This document shows positions 1 to 9,567 of a stretch of DNA of 64,000 nucleotides, piece by piece; the stretch's first letter is position 1, and each line of letters begins with the position of its first letter. The notes under the pieces are model-generated. The model had not been told where the DNA came from. It was given only the letters and a program-made list of their open reading frames with translations, and searched no databases. A program made the position numbers and the translations under genes. This DNA comes from an uncultured Paracoccaceae bacterium (GTDB lineage Bacteria; Pseudomonadota; Alphaproteobacteria; Rhodobacterales; Rhodobacteraceae), in NCBI GenBank assembly GCA_943787985.1, contig CALSOO010000004.1, positions 1,364,001 to 1,428,000 of the forward strand, written 5' to 3'.

Positions 1-1408
1 CGCGTGCCCCCTCGTCTTCCCATGTCTCGAAGGGTTTGTAATCCAGCAGGTCCGACTTCCAGAACGCTTGTTTGAAATTCTCCTGTGTGTGCGCGCACCC
101 CAGGTAATGCCCACCAGGTCCAACTTCGCGAATGGCGTCCATAGCTTGTGCATTCTCGTCAATTTGTACGCCTGCCGCCAAGTGGTGCAACGTGCCCAAC
201 TGGTCTGCGTCCATCACAAATTTCTCGAACGAGCTCACAAGCCCGCCTTCAAGCCAGCCACACGCGTGCAACATAAAGTTGACGCCAGACAGCAAACCCA
301 TGTTGAGGCTGTTGGCTGTTTCATACGCAGCCTGTGCATCAGGAAGTTTCGATCCACAGAACGACCCCGCGGAGCGGAAAGGCAATCCAAGGCGGCGGGC
401 CAACTGCCCTGCCCCGTAAGTGATATGCGCCGCTTCGGGTGTGCCGAACGTCGGCGCGCCGGAATTCATATCGATCGAGGTCACAAAAGCCCCCATAATC
501 ACAGGTGCGCCCGGGCGCACCAACTGGCTGTACGCAATGCCTGCCAGAACTTCGGCAAGCACTTGGGTCAATGTTCCTGCCACAGAAACAGGCGCCATCG
601 CCCCGCCCACAATGAAGGGCGAGATGATGCAGGCCTGATTGTTGGTTGCATAGACTTCCAGCGCCCCCATCATCACATCGTCAAATGTCATAGGGGAGTT
701 GATGTTGATCAGCGAGGTCATCACCGTGTTCTCTTGAACAAAATCTTTGCCGAACAAAACGTCGCACATGTCCACACTGTCCTGAGCACGGCTGGGTTCC
801 GTGACGGAGCCCATGAACGGTTTGTCGCTCAGCGTCATATGCGCGTGCAACATATCCAGGTGGCGCTTGTTCACAGCCACATCCGTTGGCTCACATACGG
901 TTCCGCCAGAATGGTGTAGCCATTTGGACATATAGCCAAGTTTCACGAACTTGCGGAAGTCTTTCATCGTTGCATAGCGACGTCCGCCGAGCGCATCCCG
1001 TACAAAGGGGGGGCCGTACACAGGTGCCAGCACCAGATTTTTGCCACCGACGACAACGTTGCGCTCGGGGTTACGGGCATGTTGTGTGTATTGCGACGGG
1101 GCGGTTGCACAGAGTTTACGCGCCAGTCCTTTTGGAATCCGCACGCGCTCACCCTCGATATCGGCACCAGCATCGCGCCAGCGCGCCAGGGCCTTTGGAT
1201 TGTCGGGAAAGTTGACACCGATCTCTTCGAGGATCTGCTCGGCATTGGCCTCGATGATCTGCAACGCCTCTTCCGTGAGGATTTCAAAGTTGGGGATATT
1301 GCGTTCGATGTACTTGGCGGTCTCAAAAGACACTGCGGTACGTTCCGCACGCCGCGCGGCACCACCTCCACCACGTCCTCGACGGCCACGTGCTGCTGCT
1401 TCGGTCAT
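1..1408 (-). CDS. Trimethylamine methyltransferase (MttB) family protein, non-pyrrolysine, 3' end outside window
   Basis: A single minus-strand frame stays open from ATG at 1408 to the window edge, giving 468 residues without a stop. The family normally runs a little over 500 residues, so about the last 45 are missing. The start is supported by AGGGG six bases upstream. The N-terminus is Arg/Gly-rich, followed by the long MttB-like TIM-barrel sequence (for example ATNNQACIISPFIVGGAMAP). No in-frame TAG is present in the visible part, so this is the non-pyrrolysine branch. Members of that branch demethylate quaternary amines such as glycine betaine onto a corrinoid protein; the substrate here cannot be told from sequence. 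No corrinoid protein gene is visible beside it. It is divergent from guaA. Confidence 0.85.
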   Translation of the reverse strand, partial: MTEAAARGRRGRGGGGAARRAERTAVSFETAKYIERNIPNFEILTEEALQIIEANAEQILEEIGVNFPDNPKALARWRDAGADIEGERVRIPKGLARKLCATAPSQYTQHARNPERNVVVGGKNLVLAPVYGPPFVRDALGGRRYATMKDFRKFVKLGYMSKWLHHSGGTVCEPTDVAVNKRHLDMLHAHMTLSDKPFMGSVTEPSRAQDSVDMCDVLFGKDFVQENTVMTSLININSPMTFDDVMMGALEVYATNNQACIISPFIVGGAMAPVSVAGTLTQVLAEVLAGIAYSQLVRPGAPVIMGAFVTSIDMNSGAPTFGTPEAAHITYGAGQLARRLGLPFRSAGSFCGSKLPDAQAAYETANSLNMGLLSGVNFMLHACGWLEGGLVSSFEKFVMDADQLGTLHHLAAGVQIDENAQAMDAIREVGPGGHYLGCAHTQENFKQAFWKSDLLDYKPFETWEDEGAR

Positions 1409-1599
1409 GACGATCCCCTTAAACAAATTCAGTGCTAAAGGCCTGATAGACCAGCAACCTTAAGGATCGGACCAAATTAACGGCGCGGCAGGGAAAAAAG
1501 CGACACGCGCCCCTCCTTTTTTCAAATAGTTACCTTGGAAGCTGGCACAGGCGCAGTCAAACTCTTGCCACCATGCCCACACATGCATATTGCACCTGC

Positions 1600-3171
1600 A
1601 TGACACAACATCACGACCGCCTCCTCATCATAGACTTCGGCAGCCAAGTCACGCAGTTGATTGCGCGCAGATTGCGCGAGCTGAATGTTTATTGCGAAAT
1701 TCACCCCTATCAAAACGTCACGGGCGCTTTTCTGGCCGAATTGGCCCCGAAAGCTGTGATCCTGTCGGGTGGCCCCGATAGCGTGACGCGCGAAGGCTCG
1801 CCCCGTGCCCCACACGCGCTGTGGGATATGGGCATTCCCGTGCTGGGTATCTGCTATGGCCAGCAAACCATGATGACGCAACTGGGCGGCGAAGTGCACG
1901 GCGGCAAAATCTCGGGCGGGGGCGGCACAGCCGAATTTGGCCGCGCCAAGGTCACGAAAGCCGCCGATCTTGATTTGCTCAGCGGTTGGTATGCAGATGG
2001 CGACGAACAGGTCTGGATGTCACACGGCGACCATGTCGCCAAAATAGCACCGGGATTCGAGGTCTATGGCACCTCTCCCAACGCACCCTACGCCATCCTT
2101 GCTGATACAACGCGCCACTTTTACGGCGTGCAGTTCCACCCCGAGGTCCACCACACGCCCAACGGTGCAAAACTGTATGAAAATTTCGTGCGAATCGCCG
2201 GATTCTCTGGCGATTGGACGATGGACGCCTACAAAGACATCGCGATTGCGAAAATCCGCGAACAGGTCGGCGACAAGAAAGTGATCTGCGGCTTGTCAGG
2301 CGGTGTCGACTCCTCTGTGACGGCGGCGCTCCTGCACGAAGCAATTGGTGACCAACTCACCTGCGTGTTCGTGGATCACGGGTTGCTGCGCAAAGACGAA
2401 GGCACTGACGTCATCGCAATGTTTCGCGACAATATGAACCTGCACGTCATCCACGCAGATGAGGCGGATCTGTTTCTCGGCGAGCTCGAAGGCCAGTCGG
2501 ACCCTGAAACCAAACGCAAAATCATCGGCCGTTTGTTTATCGATGTGTTCCAGAAATACGCCAACGAAATCGAGGGCGCAGAATTCCTCGCCCAAGGCAC
2601 TCTGTATCCGGATGTTATTGAATCTGTGTCATTTTCCGGCGGCCCGTCCGTCACGATCAAAAGCCACCACAACGTCGGCGGCCTGCCCGAAAAGATGGGG
2701 CTGAAATTGGTCGAACCGCTTCGTGAATTGTTCAAAGACGAAGTGCGCGTGCTGGGCCATGAACTTGGCCTTCCCGCATCCTTCATTGGCCGCCACCCTT
2801 TCCCGGGCCCTGGTTTGGCAATCCGTTGCCCTGGTGAAATCACACGCCAAAAACTCGATATCCTGCGCGAGGCCGATGCGGTTTACATCGATCAAATTCG
2901 CAAACACGGATTGTATGATGAAATCTGGCAAGCCTTTGTCGCGATCCTCCCTGTGCGCACTGTTGGGGTTATGGGCGATGGACGGACGTATGATTTTGCC
3001 TGTGCTTTGCGGGCGGTGACGTCTGTCGATGGCATGACGGCAGATTACTACCCGTTCTCTCACGAGTTTTTGGGCGAAACGGCCACGCGCATCATCAACG
3101 AAGTGCCCGGCATAAACCGCGTCACCTACGACATCACATCCAAACCACCCGGCACCATCGAGTGGGAATAA
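1600..3171 (+). CDS. guaA: GMP synthase (glutamine-hydrolysing)
   Basis: Converts XMP, glutamine and ATP to GMP, the last step of guanine nucleotide synthesis in the cytosol. The product is 523 residues. An N-terminal class I glutamine amidotransferase domain has the nucleophile in GICYGQQ (Cys85). It is followed by the ATP pyrophosphatase P-loop SGGVDSS at about residues 233-239 and the C-terminal dimerisation domain ending KPPGTIEWE. The frame is open from 1573, but the family begins [15 protein letters not shown], so ATG 1600 was chosen. Neither candidate start has a strong ribosome binding site. The next gene follows after seven bases. Confidence 0.97.
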   Translation: MTQHHDRLLIIDFGSQVTQLIARRLRELNVYCEIHPYQNVTGAFLAELAPKAVILSGGPDSVTREGSPRAPHALWDMGIPVLGICYGQQTMMTQLGGEVHGGKISGGGGTAEFGRAKVTKAADLDLLSGWYADGDEQVWMSHGDHVAKIAPGFEVYGTSPNAPYAILADTTRHFYGVQFHPEVHHTPNGAKLYENFVRIAGFSGDWTMDAYKDIAIAKIREQVGDKKVICGLSGGVDSSVTAALLHEAIGDQLTCVFVDHGLLRKDEGTDVIAMFRDNMNLHVIHADEADLFLGELEGQSDPETKRKIIGRLFIDVFQKYANEIEGAEFLAQGTLYPDVIESVSFSGGPSVTIKSHHNVGGLPEKMGLKLVEPLRELFKDEVRVLGHELGLPASFIGRHPFPGPGLAIRCPGEITRQKLDILREADAVYIDQIRKHGLYDEIWQAFVAILPVRTVGVMGDGRTYDFACALRAVTSVDGMTADYYPFSHEFLGETATRIINEVPGINRVTYDITSKPPGTIEWE

Positions 3172-3178
3172 AATTCGA

Positions 3179-4045
3179 ATGAATCCTGTCTTCAAAGCAG
3201 CCCTTTGGATGAGTGGCGCCATTGCGTCCTTTTCCGCTATGGCTGTGGCGGGGCGCGAAGTCAGTTTCGCGCTGGATACTTTTGAAATCATGCTGTTTCG
3301 CAGCATTGTCGGCGTTCTGATCGTCGGGGGTGTTGCATCGGTTGCGGGGACGTGGCGTCAGATCAACACGCGCGACCTGCACATTCATGGTATGCGCAAC
3401 CTCGCCCATTTTTCCGGCCAGAACTTATGGTTTTATGCCGTTACGGTGATCCCGCTTGCGCAGGTTTTCGCGCTTGAATTCACTTCGCCAATTTGGGTCA
3501 TTTTGCTCAGCCCCATATTGCTTGGTGAGAAAATCACCCCGGTCCGTGCCTTTGCGGCGATCATGGGATTCATCGGGATCCTGATTGTGGCACGGCCTGA
3601 TATGGCCGGAATCAACACGGGTGTGTTGATGGCCGCAACGTCAGCGGTATTTTTCGCCCTGACCACCGTCTTTACCAAACGCTTGACGCGCACCCAATCG
3701 ATCACCTGCATTTTGTTCTACCTCACCGTCATGCAGTTAGTCTTCGGGCTGGTTATGGCGGGGTACGACGGCGACATTGCTTTGCCCAACAACCGGACGC
3801 TGCCGTGGTTGATCCTGATCGGCTGCGCTGGTTTGTTGGCACATTTCTGCATCACCAAAGCCCTGTCTATCGCGCCCGCCACCGTCGTCGTGCCGATAGA
3901 TTTCATTCGTTTGCCAGTGATCGCGGTCATCGGAATGCTGGCGTACAACGAGAGTGTCGATATCTGGGTCTTTGTCGGCGCTGCGGTTATCTTTGCGGGG
4001 AACTACCTGAATATCATCACGGAAACCCGCAAAGCCTCGCGCTAA
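3179..4045 (+). CDS. DMT superfamily (EamA) transporter
   Basis: A 288-residue inner-membrane protein with about ten hydrophobic segments in two EamA repeats. The first repeat includes the FALEFTSPIWVILLSP segment and the second ends with GAAVIFAGNYLNI. The family exports or exchanges small metabolites; some alphaproteobacterial members move S-adenosylmethionine, but the substrate cannot be read here. It starts seven bases after guaA and may be co-transcribed with it. Confidence 0.88.
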   Translation: MNPVFKAALWMSGAIASFSAMAVAGREVSFALDTFEIMLFRSIVGVLIVGGVASVAGTWRQINTRDLHIHGMRNLAHFSGQNLWFYAVTVIPLAQVFALEFTSPIWVILLSPILLGEKITPVRAFAAIMGFIGILIVARPDMAGINTGVLMAATSAVFFALTTVFTKRLTRTQSITCILFYLTVMQLVFGLVMAGYDGDIALPNNRTLPWLILIGCAGLLAHFCITKALSIAPATVVVPIDFIRLPVIAVIGMLAYNESVDIWVFVGAAVIFAGNYLNIITETRKASR

Positions 4046-4180
4046 CCCGACCTTGTTACCGCGCAGGAGTCCCGACGGACGCAGAGGTGCGTTTCGCGGG
4101 CGCCGCGTCCCTGTCGGTTTCATTTTCGTTTAAGCAAGAAACGGATAGCACAGGTCCAACCCGCCCCATAGGGTCACACC

Positions 4181-5107
4181 ATGATAGACCAAAAAACCAT
4201 CTCAAGCCGCGCATGGGCCGAATTGTTGCTGCTCGGGTTGATATGGGGGGGATCGTTTCTGTCTATTCGCATCGCGCTCGATGAAATCACGCCGCTGACA
4301 TCCGTGGCGCACCGCACCACATGGGCGATGCTGGTCTTGTGGGGCGTGGTGGCTTTGATGCGCTTGCCCCTGCCGCGCAACCCTATGGTCTGGTTTGCCT
4401 TTCTGATCATGGGCTTGTTGAACAATGCACTGCCCTTTACCCTGTTGGCGTGGGGGCAATTGCATATCGAAAGCGGGCTGACGTCGATCCTGAATGCGGC
4501 CACCGCGATCTTTGGCGTTATCGCCGCCTCACTTTTCTTTGCAGACGAGCGGATCACCTTACACAAAGCGGTCGGTGTTTGCCTTGGATTTTTGGGCGTG
4601 GCGACAGCGATCGGGTTAGAAAATTTTCGCAACTTGGATCTACGCAGTATGGCCCAGCTGGCCGTGATTGGGGGAACGATCTGCTATGCTCTTGCTGGCG
4701 TTTGGGCACGCAAGATGTTGGCAGGTCAACCGCCACAAGTTGCAGCCGCTGGAATGCTAACGGGGGCGACACTCATCATGTTGCCATTGGCGTGGATGAG
4801 TGACGGCCCCCTTACCCTTGATCTGGGACCGCGCACTTTGGCCGCAATCGGTTATTACGCTATTGTTGCCACGGCGGGTGCGTATTTGCTGTACTACCGC
4901 GTGCTGGGCATGGCGGGCAGTGGCAATCTGATGTTGGTGACGCTTTTGGTGGCTCCCATAGCCATTGTTCTCGGGGCTTTGGTGCTGGAGGAAAAGCTGG
5001 GCGCGAATGCCTACGCCGGGTTTGGCCTGTTGGTGGTCGGGTTGATCATTCTGGATGGGCGTGTCTTGCGTGCCTTGCGAATTGACCCAAGCGCATCAGG
5101 GCGTTAG
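4181..5107 (+). CDS. DMT superfamily (EamA) transporter
   Basis: A second, distinct EamA-type permease of 308 residues and about ten membrane segments, starting MIDQKTISSRAWAELLLLG. The hallmark LIWGGSFLSIRIAL motif lies at the end of the first helix, and a second EamA repeat ends with GFGLLVVGLIILDG. The preceding 135 bases show no gene. The substrate is unknown. It is only loosely similar to the neighbouring EamA protein, so it is not a recent tandem duplicate. Confidence 0.87.
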   Translation: MIDQKTISSRAWAELLLLGLIWGGSFLSIRIALDEITPLTSVAHRTTWAMLVLWGVVALMRLPLPRNPMVWFAFLIMGLLNNALPFTLLAWGQLHIESGLTSILNAATAIFGVIAASLFFADERITLHKAVGVCLGFLGVATAIGLENFRNLDLRSMAQLAVIGGTICYALAGVWARKMLAGQPPQVAAAGMLTGATLIMLPLAWMSDGPLTLDLGPRTLAAIGYYAIVATAGAYLLYYRVLGMAGSGNLMLVTLLVAPIAIVLGALVLEEKLGANAYAGFGLLVVGLIILDGRVLRALRIDPSASGR

Positions 5108-5139
5108 GACAAACCGCACCAAAGGGACGGGACCACTCA

Positions 5140-5997
5140 ATGCTATATCCAAATGCCGACGCTTGGCGGGCTGCCAAAAACAAGCGCGTAATGGTCTATG
5201 GCATGTCCGGATTGGGCAAAACGCATATGTCCGACATCTTGCGCAACACCAAAGACTGGTTTCACTACTCGATCGATTACAGGATCGGGACCCGCTACAT
5301 GGGTGAGTATATCGTCGATTCATGTCTGAAAGCGGCGATGGATACACCCTATTTGCGCGAAATGCTGCGGCAAGACGCCATCTACATCGCCCCGAACGTC
5401 CACACGCACGACTTGGGTGCTGTATCGACATACCTCGGCAAGCCGGGAAACACCGATGCCGGAGGACTAAGCATCGACGAATACCGCATCCGTCAGGAAC
5501 AATTCAAACAGGCCGAAATCAACGCTCTGAACGACACTGCCAAATTCGCGCGCCGTGGTTTGGATGTGTATGGGTACGCACATTTCATTTGTGACACGGG
5601 CGGCTCTATTTGCGAATGGGTCGAGGCCGAAGATGATGCCGACACGCTCATGCAAACGCTGAGCCAGACATGTTTGCCCGTTTGGATCAAAGGGTCTGAC
5701 GCACATACAGAAGAATTGGTGCGCCGTTTCGACAAAGCCCCCAAACCGATGGCCTACCAGCCAGCGTTCCTTGCTGCGGCCTGGGAGGAATATTTGAGTG
5801 AAAACAATGTATCAGAAGTCGACGTTGATCCTGATGCATTCATTCGCTGGACTTATGCGCGGGCCTTGGCCCATCGCCAGCCCCGCTATGAATCGATGTC
5901 GCGTTGGGGAATCACGGTGAGCGCCGATCAAGTCTATGCCCTGCGCAGCGCCGCCGATTTTGACGCTATGATTGAAGCTGCTTTGCCGGCCAGCTGA
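5140..5997 (+). CDS. P-loop ATPase-like protein of unknown function
   Basis: A 285-residue soluble protein. A Walker A motif GMSGLGKTHM occupies residues 21-30, followed by DILRNTKDWFHYSIDYRIGT, which suggests a nucleoside-kinase-like or adenylylsulfate-kinase-like P-loop fold. No signal peptide or membrane segment is visible. Family members seem common in Rhodobacterales, but I do not recognise an assigned function. The start ATG 5140 follows a GGGACGGGAC stretch that can serve as a ribosome binding site. It lies 32 bases after the EamA gene and 92 bases before metA. Confidence 0.75.
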   Translation: MLYPNADAWRAAKNKRVMVYGMSGLGKTHMSDILRNTKDWFHYSIDYRIGTRYMGEYIVDSCLKAAMDTPYLREMLRQDAIYIAPNVHTHDLGAVSTYLGKPGNTDAGGLSIDEYRIRQEQFKQAEINALNDTAKFARRGLDVYGYAHFICDTGGSICEWVEAEDDADTLMQTLSQTCLPVWIKGSDAHTEELVRRFDKAPKPMAYQPAFLAAAWEEYLSENNVSEVDVDPDAFIRWTYARALAHRQPRYESMSRWGITVSADQVYALRSAADFDAMIEAALPAS

Positions 5998-6012
5998 AAC
6001 TTTCTTCAGCAA

Positions 6013-6078
6013 GGCGTGACTGAGCGCCTCTGGAAACCTGTGCTGCGCACCGTTATCTGTTTTTTACCCAACCCACTA
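6013..6078 (+). promoter_or_regulatory. Short hairpins in the metA leader
   Basis: Between the ATPase gene and metA lie a 5-bp stem AGGCG/CGCCT with an 8-base loop (about 6013-6030) and a small GTGC-TGC-GCAC hairpin followed by a T6 run (about 6040-6066). This could be a weak attenuator. I could not fit it to the SAM-II, SAM-V or SAM/SAH riboswitch consensus by eye, so no class is claimed. Confidence 0.25.
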
Positions 6079-6089
6079 GGACTGCATCC

Positions 6090-7007
6090 ATGCCCATCAA
6101 ACTGCCTTCTGACTTACCTGCTTACGCCGTTCTCACGCGCGAAGGTGTGTCGGTGATGGACGAAGATGCGGCCTCGACCCAGGATATCAGACCCCTTCGC
6201 ATCGCTCTGCTGAACTTGATGCCCAAGAAGATCCAAACTGAAAACCAGTTTGCGCGCTTGATCGGGGCAACCCCGCTGCAAATCGAACTCACGCTGATCC
6301 GCATGACAAACCACTATTCGCGCAACACGGCTGAAGAGCACATGGAAAGCTTTTACCGTCCGTTTTCAGACGTAAAGGGTGAGAAATTTGACGGGCTTAT
6401 CATCACAGGTGCGCCTATTGAGCATCTGGATTTTGACACGGTGGATTACTGGGAAGAACTGAAAGAGGTGATGGATTGGACCCAAACCAATGTTCATTCC
6501 ACGTTCGGTGTATGTTGGGGGGGCATGGCGCTCATCAACCATTTTCACGGCGTCGACAAACACTTGCTGGACGCCAAAGCATTCGGGTGTTTCCGCCACC
6601 GCAATCTGGACGCAGCGTCTCCATTTTTGCGCGGATTTTCGGACGACTGCGTCATTCCCGTGAGCCGCTGGACAGAAATGCGCCAGTCAGAAATAGACGC
6701 TGCCCGTGGGTTGCGCACCTTACTTGGCAGCGATGAGGCCGGCCCGTGTCTGGTCGAGGATCCTGAGCACCGTGCGCTTTATATATTCAATCATTTTGAA
6801 TATGACAGTGACACGCTCAAACAAGAATACGACCGCGACATGGCCGAAGGCACACCGATCAATGTGCCCATGAACTACTATCCCGGTGATGATCCAACAA
6901 AGCCGCCAATGAACAGGTGGCGCAGTCACGCGCATCTGCTTTATGGCAATTGGATCAATGAGATATACCAATCCACGCCCTTTGACATGGACTTGATTGG
7001 TGCTTAA
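6090..7007 (+). CDS. metAA: Homoserine O-acyltransferase MetA, predicted acetyl-CoA type
   Basis: Acylates the homoserine hydroxyl at the start of methionine synthesis. The product is 305 residues, the usual MetA length. The catalytic Cys142 lies in FGVCWGGMA, and the His/Glu pair lies in [10 protein letters not shown]. Position 111 (ITGAPIE) is Glu. In characterised MetA proteins Glu111 goes with acetyl-CoA use and Gly111 with succinyl-CoA use, so this is predicted to be a homoserine O-acetyltransferase although the fold is that of the succinyltransferases. A ribosome binding site AGGA lies seven bases before the ATG. The following hydrolase gene overlaps its stop codon. Confidence 0.93.
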   Translation: MPIKLPSDLPAYAVLTREGVSVMDEDAASTQDIRPLRIALLNLMPKKIQTENQFARLIGATPLQIELTLIRMTNHYSRNTAEEHMESFYRPFSDVKGEKFDGLIITGAPIEHLDFDTVDYWEELKEVMDWTQTNVHSTFGVCWGGMALINHFHGVDKHLLDAKAFGCFRHRNLDAASPFLRGFSDDCVIPVSRWTEMRQSEIDAARGLRTLLGSDEAGPCLVEDPEHRALYIFNHFEYDSDTLKQEYDRDMAEGTPINVPMNYYPGDDPTKPPMNRWRSHAHLLYGNWINEIYQSTPFDMDLIGA

Positions 7008-7953
7008 GTTCATCGGCTTTGGGCTGCTTTTCCTGCTCGTTTCGTTCACGGTTTTGACGCTGTTTCGCGTGGGGCAAAACGCGCGGATTGCGGCGCGGGA
7101 TTTCCCGCCACCCGGAAAGTTTATCGAGGTCAACGGCCACCGCGTGCATTACGTCGAGATGGGCAGCGGCCCTGATCTGGTGCTCGTTCACGGGGCCTCT
7201 GGCAACACCCGCGATCTGACCTTTTCGCTGGCCGGCAAATTGGCCGACGATTACCGGTTGATCATTTTTGATCGCCCGGGGCTTGGGCATACGCCGGCCC
7301 TTGGGCGCAGGGGCGTGACGATTTCGCAGCAAGCCCGATTGCTCTCGGACGCATCCAAAGCAATCGGCCTGAAAAATCCCGTCGTGGCGGGACAAAGTTT
7401 CGGCGGCGCAATCGCGATGGCCTGGGCTGTTGAGCACCCTGACAACATCTCGGCCGCAATGCTCATGGCGGGGGCGACTTACCCTTGGGAAGGGCCGCGT
7501 GATGCATTCTCTGCCCGTTTGGCACATCCTGTTTTTGGACCCATCATTGCCCGACTGATCACGGCTTGGGCACCTCAGGATTATGTTGCTGCCAGCATCG
7601 AAAGCATTTTTGAACCGCAACCCGCACCAAAAGGGTACGGCGCTTCTGTTGGCGTCCCGTTGGTCTTGCGCCCGGCAACTTTGATCGCAAACGCGCAACA
7701 ACGCGATGACCTGCGAGACCAAGTTCGCGCGCTTCATACGCACTACAAAGACCTGACCCTGCCGATCGAAATCGTACACGGCGATGCAGATACGATCGTG
7801 GGGCTATCTGTGCACTCTGAACGGATGGTGCAAGATGTCGGATCCGCCAATCTGACTGTCCTGCCTGGCATAGGACACATGCCCCAACACGTGAGCCAGA
7901 CCGAGGTGATTGCCGCTATTCACCGCGCCGCACAACGTGCAGGTTTGCGTTAA
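7000..7953 (+). CDS. Alpha/beta hydrolase, membrane-anchored
   Basis: About 317 residues. An N-terminal hydrophobic helix ([19 protein letters not shown]) acts as an uncleaved anchor or signal. It is followed by an alpha/beta hydrolase core: oxyanion motif VHGASGN, nucleophile elbow AGQSFGG, acid in HGDADTIV and catalytic His in GIGHMPQ. Two starts are possible, TTG 6997 and GTG 7000; GTG 7000 has GGA eight bases upstream. It overlaps the metA stop codon, which suggests translational coupling. The substrate is unknown. Confidence 0.85.
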   Translation: MLKFIGFGLLFLLVSFTVLTLFRVGQNARIAARDFPPPGKFIEVNGHRVHYVEMGSGPDLVLVHGASGNTRDLTFSLAGKLADDYRLIIFDRPGLGHTPALGRRGVTISQQARLLSDASKAIGLKNPVVAGQSFGGAIAMAWAVEHPDNISAAMLMAGATYPWEGPRDAFSARLAHPVFGPIIARLITAWAPQDYVAASIESIFEPQPAPKGYGASVGVPLVLRPATLIANAQQRDDLRDQVRALHTHYKDLTLPIEIVHGDADTIVGLSVHSERMVQDVGSANLTVLPGIGHMPQHVSQTEVIAAIHRAAQRAGLR

Positions 7954-8012
7954 CCGCGTCCCTGTCCCATAGTGATGTAAAGCACAGTTACATCCCCACA
8001 AGGAGCCACGCC

Positions 8013-8882
8013 ATGACACGTCCATTTGACGGGGCCATCTCGACATTTTTTGAGGATAGCATCCCCGAAAAAGTCCGTGAAACGATTGAGAACGCAGGAA
8101 AAAACGACATCCTGAATCCGTCCTACCCTCATCGCAAACAGATGAAGACAAAGCACTACGAACACGATCTGCACCGCCTTCAAATCGAGTTGGTAAAAAT
8201 GCAGTCGTGGGCCAAGGAAACCGGCCAACGGATCGCCATCGTTTTCGAAGGGCGCGATGCAGCGGGCAAAGGCGGCACAATCAGCCGTTTTCGCGCCAAT
8301 TTGAATCCGCGCGTCGCGAATGTGGTCGCCTTGTCCAAGCCCACCGAAACCGAAGCAGCCCAGTGGTATTTCCAGCGCTACATCCAGCATCTGCCTTCTG
8401 GCGGTCACATCACATTCTTTGATCGCAGTTGGTACAACCGGGCCGTGGTTGAGCATGTGTTCGGGTTTTGCGAGGTCAAACAACGCACCGCTTTCTTCAA
8501 ACAGGTCAATGATTTCGAGAAAATGATCACCGGCGACGGAGTCAAACTGTTCAAATTCTGGCTCAACGTGGGCCGCGCGGAACAGTTGCGCAGGATGCTC
8601 AAGCGGGAAAGCGATCCTTTGAAACAGTGGAAACTCAGTTGGATCGACGTAGAAGGGTTAAGCAAGTGGGAAGACTACACGCAGGCCATTGCGGAAACAT
8701 TTGACAAAACCCACAGTCACCATGCGCCTTGGACCATCGTGCGCTCCGATGACAAGAAACGCGCCCGCCTGAACGCCATCCGATCAGTCCTGAATGAACT
8801 CAGCTACACTGGAAAAGATGTGCATAACATCGGTAAGATTGACCAAAACGTGCTCGGTGGGCCGGACATCTGGAATGCCTAA
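8013..8882 (+). CDS. ppk2: Polyphosphate kinase 2 (PPK2 family)
   Basis: A 289-residue cytosolic kinase that transfers phosphate between polyphosphate and nucleotides. A P-loop GRDAAGKGGT lies at residues 80-89, followed by a lid region (ALSKPTETEAAQWYFQRY) and Walker B-type FFDRSWYNRAVVE around residues 135-147. The single-domain architecture fits class I PPK2. Whether ADP or GDP is preferred cannot be decided from sequence. A good ribosome binding site AAGGAG stands seven bases before the ATG. The next gene begins inside its last codons (ATGCCTAA), so it is probably co-translated with a TetR regulator. Confidence 0.93.
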   Translation: MTRPFDGAISTFFEDSIPEKVRETIENAGKNDILNPSYPHRKQMKTKHYEHDLHRLQIELVKMQSWAKETGQRIAIVFEGRDAAGKGGTISRFRANLNPRVANVVALSKPTETEAAQWYFQRYIQHLPSGGHITFFDRSWYNRAVVEHVFGFCEVKQRTAFFKQVNDFEKMITGDGVKLFKFWLNVGRAEQLRRMLKRESDPLKQWKLSWIDVEGLSKWEDYTQAIAETFDKTHSHHAPWTIVRSDDKKRARLNAIRSVLNELSYTGKDVHNIGKIDQNVLGGPDIWNA

Positions 8883-9493
8883 ACGCGGATACCACCACGG
8901 GAACCTGCGACAAGCGTTGATCAACGCTTCGTTAGACGTTGATCGAGGTCAAAGGTCCCACAGGATTTACCCTGTCAGAGGCTGCCAAACAGGCAGGCGT
9001 CACGCCCGCCGCCGTTTATCGCCACTTCGAAGGGCGCGAAGACCTGATCGCAGAGGCCGCACGCCAAGGCTATGAAATATTTGCAGATTTGATGGAATTT
9101 GCTTATCAATCCGGTCAACCCTCAGACCTCGCAGCCTTTGAAGCAACAGGGCGTGCATACCTTGCTTTTGCGCGCAAACATCCCGGCCACTACATTGCGA
9201 TGTTTGAAAGCGGTATTTCGGTGAACCGCACACCCGAACTTGCCGCCGTCGCCAACCGCGCCAACGGCGTGATGGAACGCGCCGCCACAAATCTCAGCAA
9301 ACACATCCCCGAAGACAAACGTCCCCCCGCCTCCATGTTCAGCGCCCATATCTGGGCCATGAGCCACGGGGTCGTCGAACTGTTCGCGCGCAACTCACCC
9401 GGACGGGCATCCCCCTTCCCGCCAGAAGACTTGCTGGAAACAGGGATCGGGATTTACCTCAGAGGCTTGGGGCTCATTCGGCCAGACGAATAG
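8875..9493 (+). pseudogene. TetR/AcrR family regulator, interrupted by one frameshift
   Basis: The first frame from ATG 8875 reads MPKRGYHHGNLRQALINASL, a standard TetR N-terminus. Around 8934-8938 it must shift by one base to continue as LIEVKGPTGFTLSEAAKQAG, with the helix-turn-helix TPAAVYRHFEGREDLI, and then about 150 residues of ligand-binding domain ending GLGLIRPDE. Removing one base in GACGTTGATC restores a protein of about 205 residues. A sequencing error is as likely as a real mutation. The start overlaps the ppk2 stop by eight bases, so the regulator is probably co-transcribed with ppk2. Confidence 0.8.
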
Positions 9494-9499
9494 GACCCG

Positions 9500-9561
9500 T
9501 TTTCCTTTCGTCCCAAATATCCCGGGGGAACGTGGAACACGTTGGGGGCAGCGCCCCCTTT
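9500..9561 (-). repeat. Intergenic repeat/hairpin, copy 1
   Basis: Read on the minus strand: GGGGGCGCTGCCCCC, a spacer, then CCCCCGGGATATTTGGGA and an A-rich tail ending GAAAAC. Related sequences occur at 20914-20966 and 50550-50595. It lies between the convergent TetR and flavin oxidoreductase genes and may act as a terminator. Confidence 0.5.
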
Positions 9562-9567
9562 CTTGCC

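Noticed and set aside
68..919. Plus-strand open frame of 283 codons
   Set aside because: It is the antisense shadow of the MttB homologue, whose minus-strand frame is continuous and shows family sequence throughout.
1..1408. Possible pyrrolysine-containing MttB
   Set aside because: No in-frame TAG occurs in the visible 468 codons.
5998..6089. SAM-II, SAM-V or SAM/SAH riboswitch before metA
   Set aside because: The conserved core of those classes (for example the GCTAAA stretch of SAM-II) is absent.
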